Positions 40,545 through 42,961 of a stretch of 42,961 bases of DNA are shown piece after piece. The translations under genes and the position numbers were made by a program. The DNA is from an uncultured Mucilaginibacter sp. (GTDB lineage: Bacteria; Bacteroidota; Bacteroidia; Sphingobacteriales; Sphingobacteriaceae), in the NCBI RefSeq assembly GCF_937859865.1, contig NZ_CALMAT010000048.1:1-42961 (forward strand), in the 5' to 3' direction. Each line of letters begins with the position of its first letter. The first letter of the stretch is position 1. The notes under the pieces were generated by a model, which saw only the letters and a list, made by a program, of their open reading frames with translations, was not told the origin of the DNA and did not search any database.

Positions 40545-41771
40545 GTGTTCAAATTTAAAGCCCGTTTATTGTTTTTTTATAAAGTACTGCGTAATTATAG
40601 TTTATACCTGCTGTCTTTTTTGATGCCGCGCGATAAAAAAAAGTGGGTGTTTGCCAATTATATTGTAGATGCTTTTAACGACAACCCTAAATACTTGTTT
40701 ATTTATGTAAACCAACATTGCCCTGATATCAAGGCTATCTATATCACCCCTGACCCGGGCATCTATTTTCAATTAAAGAAACTTGGCTTAAAGGTTTATA
40801 AAAAGAAAAGCTTTGCAGGAGTTTGGCATTGCCTTACCGCAAAAGTTTACTTTTACAATGCCTACCCGGCCGATATAAATTATTACACCAGCGGCGGTGC
40901 CGTCCTGATAAATCTATGGCATGGCGTAGGTTTAAAAAAAATTGAGTTTAACATAGAGCGGGGAAAGCTTACTGATCTTTACAAAAGAAAAAAGTTTTTT
41001 TATCGGCTTACGATGCCCTGGTTGTACAAAAGGCCAAGCTGGTTTGTTTCTTCTACTCAATTTCAATCTATCCCGTTTTCTACGGCCTTTCGTATCCCGC
41101 TTCAAAAATGCCTTGATTTCGGTTACCCGCGAAACGATATTTTATTGGCTACCGAAGATGAGCGGCTGCGTTTTATCCAGAAATACGAACGGGAGGAAAC
41201 ATTACAGTTGCTCGGGTTGATGAAAAACTACGACAAGGTGTATATTTATATGCCTACCTGGCGCGATTCGATTGATTTTCTCCAAGATACCGGGATTGAT
41301 TTTGCTGTTTTAAACGATATTTTGCTTGCCAACCATGCATTGCTGATCCTTAAACTGCATATCAACACGCCGCATATCCAAGAGATAACCGCTTTATCAA
41401 ACCTTGTTCTTCTGCATGGCAATATTGATGTATATGGGATTTTGCCATACACCCATACATTGATTACAGACTATTCTTCTATCCTTTATGATTACATCAT
41501 CATGCCGGGAAAAGAAGTGGTACTTTACCTTTTTGATTATGACCAGTACGTTGATACCCGTGATTTTAATTATCCGTTTATGGAAAATGTGGCCGGTGCT
41601 ATTGTAAAGGATAACCAGGGTTTTTACAAAATTTTTGATAAAGAAATGAAGGCTGAAAGTATCAATGAGATCAGTACAATTCGAGATAAGTTTTGGGGAA
41701 ATTATAACGGTGATGCATCCAAAAAAATAGTCGGCTTTGTGTATTCAGAATTGAAAATCAGAAAGCATTAA
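40545..41771 (+). CDS. CDP-glycerol/CDP-ribitol phosphotransferase (TagF/TarL-like)
   Basis: A 408-residue GT-B-type polyol-phosphate transferase. It shows the family blocks INLWHGVGLKKIEF (catalytic His region), FGYPRNDILL, YIYMPTWRDS and LITDYSSILYDY (Ser-Ser for the CDP-bound phosphate). It lacks an N-terminal glycosyltransferase module, so it is the single-domain form. Start is GTG at 40545. With the CDP-ribitol synthase upstream it probably adds ribitol-phosphate units to a surface glycan or capsule on the cytoplasmic face of the inner membrane. Confidence 0.88.
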   Translation: MFKFKARLLFFYKVLRNYSLYLLSFLMPRDKKKWVFANYIVDAFNDNPKYLFIYVNQHCPDIKAIYITPDPGIYFQLKKLGLKVYKKKSFAGVWHCLTAKVYFYNAYPADINYYTSGGAVLINLWHGVGLKKIEFNIERGKLTDLYKRKKFFYRLTMPWLYKRPSWFVSSTQFQSIPFSTAFRIPLQKCLDFGYPRNDILLATEDERLRFIQKYEREETLQLLGLMKNYDKVYIYMPTWRDSIDFLQDTGIDFAVLNDILLANHALLILKLHINTPHIQEITALSNLVLLHGNIDVYGILPYTHTLITDYSSILYDYIIMPGKEVVLYLFDYDQYVDTRDFNYPFMENVAGAIVKDNQGFYKIFDKEMKAESINEISTIRDKFWGNYNGDASKKIVGFVYSELKIRKH

Positions 41772-41791
41772 GTTTGGTTTTTAAACTGTAA

Positions 41792-41938
41792 AGCCTGTAC
41801 AAAATTTATTGAATACAATTTGAATGCTTCTTTTATCACCTAAAATTTGGTGAAGGGTTGATTTATTGATTTGATCTAAGCACAAATTTTTATAGGGTAA
41901 AAGAAGCATTGGTAGTTTAGCATAAATCTAAACAAGCC
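41792..41938. mobile_element. Degenerate MITE-like element with inverted 12-mer pair
   Basis: Inner pair: ATGCTTCTTTTA (41824-41835) and TAAAAGAAGCAT (41898-41909), with TAAAATTTGGTG and CACAAATTTTTA blocks facing inward. The outer ends, AGCCTGTACAAAATT and the complement of GGCTTGTTTAGATTT, are imperfect versions of the 14-bp termini of 17822-17977. No coding capacity. It occupies the gene-free stretch 41772-42016. Confidence 0.65.
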
Positions 41939-42016
41939 CTTTATTTTTTAAATTTGGATTGATTTCCGGATTTCTATTGATCAATCTGTTTCAAAACAAA
42001 TTAGATATTCAAACAA

Positions 42017-42051
42017 AAAGCCCGAACCAGATTTTTTCTGGTTTGGGCTTT
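42017..42051 (-). terminator. Terminator of the rplU-rpmA operon
   Basis: AAAGCCCGAACCAGA pairs with TCTGGTTTGGGCTTT (one G-T wobble) around a short T-rich loop, about 20 bases after the rpmA stop. A/T runs on both sides would let it work in both directions. Confidence 0.8.
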
Positions 42052-42071
42052 TTAAATTTTACAGTAAGAAA

Positions 42072-42494
42072 TTAAGCCGGAACAGCTTCTCCTTCGCCTT
42101 CTGTGGCAGTTTCAGTTTCTGTAGAAGCAATGGCTTCGTCAACCAAATTGCCTTCCGGTGTTACTACCGTTGGGTGTGCATCTACGGTTTCGTTTAGTGC
42201 AATCGGTTCTGGTGTTACTTGTTGAGCAACATCTGCAGTTTCAAAAGGGATAACCGAAACGTAAGAACGGTTGTCTGCTTTCTTTTTGAACATTACGTAA
42301 CCATCAACCAAAGCAAACAAAGTATGGTCTTTGCCGATGCCTACATTTTTGTCGGGGTTGTGCGGTGTGCCGCGCTGGCGTACAATAATGTTGCCTGCAA
42401 TGGCCGGTTGGCCGCCAAATATTTTAATGCCTAAACGTTTGCTATGCGATTCGCGTCCGTTTCTTGAACTGCCCGCGCCTTTTTTGTGTGCCAT
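42072..42494 (-). CDS. rpmA: Ribosomal protein L27 with an acidic C-terminal extension
   Basis: The first 85 residues are a canonical L27 ([20 protein letters not shown], then [20 protein letters not shown]), whose N-terminal tail reaches the peptidyl-transferase centre. Instead of ending there the frame continues for about 55 residues that are rich in Glu, Thr, Ala and Val and end [17 protein letters not shown]. The start is unambiguous and the gene follows rplU by 51 bases. The extension is unusual; its role is unknown. Confidence 0.95.
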   Translation of the reverse strand: MAHKKGAGSSRNGRESHSKRLGIKIFGGQPAIAGNIIVRQRGTPHNPDKNVGIGKDHTLFALVDGYVMFKKKADNRSYVSVIPFETADVAQQVTPEPIALNETVDAHPTVVTPEGNLVDEAIASTETETATEGEGEAVPA

Positions 42495-42545
42495 TTTGTT
42501 TTAATTTTTTGTGGGACAAAGTTCAGCCCCGAATTTAAAAATCAA

Positions 42546-42854
42546 TTATAAAGTGATCCCGGTGATCTCGATTTTTGTGAATTGCTGGCGGTGGCCGTTT
42601 TTCTTTTTGTAGCCTTTGCGGCGTTTCTTTTTGAAAACGATCACCTTATCACCTTTTAAATGAGACACGATTTTAGCCGAAACACGTGCATTTTCCAAAC
42701 CACTTCCGATTGAAAAATTTCCTTCGTTTTCTGCCAACAATACCTGGTCAAATTCAATACTAGCGCCTTCTTCTCCTTGCAAACGGTGCACAAAAAGCTT
42801 CTGGTCTTTAGCAACTTTAAATTGCTGTCCGGCTATACTTACTATTGCGTACAT
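42546..42854 (-). CDS. rplU: Ribosomal protein L21
   Basis: A 102-residue protein starting [20 protein letters not shown], with the conserved basic C-terminal loop [16 protein letters not shown]. It binds 23S rRNA in the large subunit. First gene of the rplU-rpmA operon, with a TATATTTG box 29 bases upstream. Confidence 0.96.
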   Translation of the reverse strand: MYAIVSIAGQQFKVAKDQKLFVHRLQGEEGASIEFDQVLLAENEGNFSIGSGLENARVSAKIVSHLKGDKVIVFKKKRRKGYKKKNGHRQQFTKIEITGITL

Positions 42855-42882
42855 TGTTAAATAATATTTTTTAAATGAGGCG

Positions 42883-42890
42883 CAAATATA
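42883..42890 (-). promoter_or_regulatory. Promoter -7 box of rplU-rpmA
   Basis: Minus strand TATATTTG, 28 bases before the rplU start codon. Confidence 0.6.
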
Positions 42891-42925
42891 GCATCTTTTC
42901 CCATTAATAAAAACAGTATTGCCAT

Positions 42926-42961
42926 CTATTTTGTGCGGTCTTCGGCATCGGCCAAACGCTG
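42926..42961 (-). CDS. Possible C-terminal end of a gene entering from the right
   Basis: The minus strand is open from the window edge and ends [11 protein letters not shown], stop. Eleven codons are too few to identify it. A variant motif TAAAAACAGTAT (42908-42919) follows the stop, as often happens after genes here. Confidence 0.25.
   Translation of the reverse strand, partial: QRLADAEDRTK

Noticed and set aside
83-42919. The dispersed 12-mer as a Chi or KOPS-type orientation signal
   Set aside because: Copies are split 18 to 14 between strands without switching along the window, and are mostly intergenic, unlike strand-biased replication signals.

Overview
The window is a chromosomal segment from a member of the Bacteroidota. 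Three things point there: type IX secretion parts (a PorP/SprF-like outer-membrane protein, a substrate with a gliding-type C-terminal domain, and a T9SS plug-like protein), promoters with the Bacteroidota -7 box TAnnTTTG, and typical Bacteroidota forms of RpoN, RNase R and the TesA/YbbA/YbbP set. Sphingobacteriales (Pedobacter/Mucilaginibacter-like) is my best guess for order, but the sequence does not prove it. I see no rRNA, tRNA, CRISPR array, prophage or integrase.

Layout. 1-1330 is a minus-strand operon rpmH-rnpA-yidD-tsaB; tsaB runs off the left edge. 1402-3071 holds a ChaN-like protein and a small PIN-toxin module framed by two copies of the ChaN 3' end. 3243-6177 carries a cyclase-family protein, mscL and rpoN. 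6236-10759 is a PorP/SprF plus giant PKD-protein operon. 11105-15172 is the conserved tesA-like / ybbA / ybbP neighbourhood. 15173-26000 is an accessory region: two near-identical Rpn (PD-(D/E)XK) genes 7 kb apart, three copies of a putative small transcript, an exact 187-bp repeat, a pseudogene, AraC regulators and SDR enzymes. 26032-37030 returns to housekeeping genes (ABC-F, T9SS plug, exonuclease, double ABC ATPase, RNase R, polyprenyl synthase). 37027-38597 holds a DUF433/DUF5615 pair and an NmrA-like protein. 38964-41771 is a CDP-ribitol synthase plus a polyol-phosphate polymerase. 42072-42854 is rplU-rpmA.

The most striking signal is not a gene. The 12-mer TAAAAGAAG[C/T]AT occurs 32 times (18 on the + strand, 14 on the - strand), about once per 1.3 kb, where about 0.01 would be expected by chance with equal base frequencies. 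Seven further copies have a variant core, TAAAAACAG[C/T]AT. Most copies lie between genes, often carry an upstream A/T block (ACCAATTTTTA), and at four places form outward-facing inverted pairs. Some sit inside genes, overlapping start codons, stop codons, signal-peptide codons or an in-frame K-E-V-S. The density and placement resemble DNA-uptake sequences or REP/MITE repeats; I do not recognise it as a described element in Bacteroidota.

A second candidate system is a threefold repeated small transcription unit: an ECF-type promoter (G[T/A]AAC, 17 bases, CGTA), a conserved body of about 42 bases and a strong terminator. Two copies lie just downstream of the two Rpn genes.
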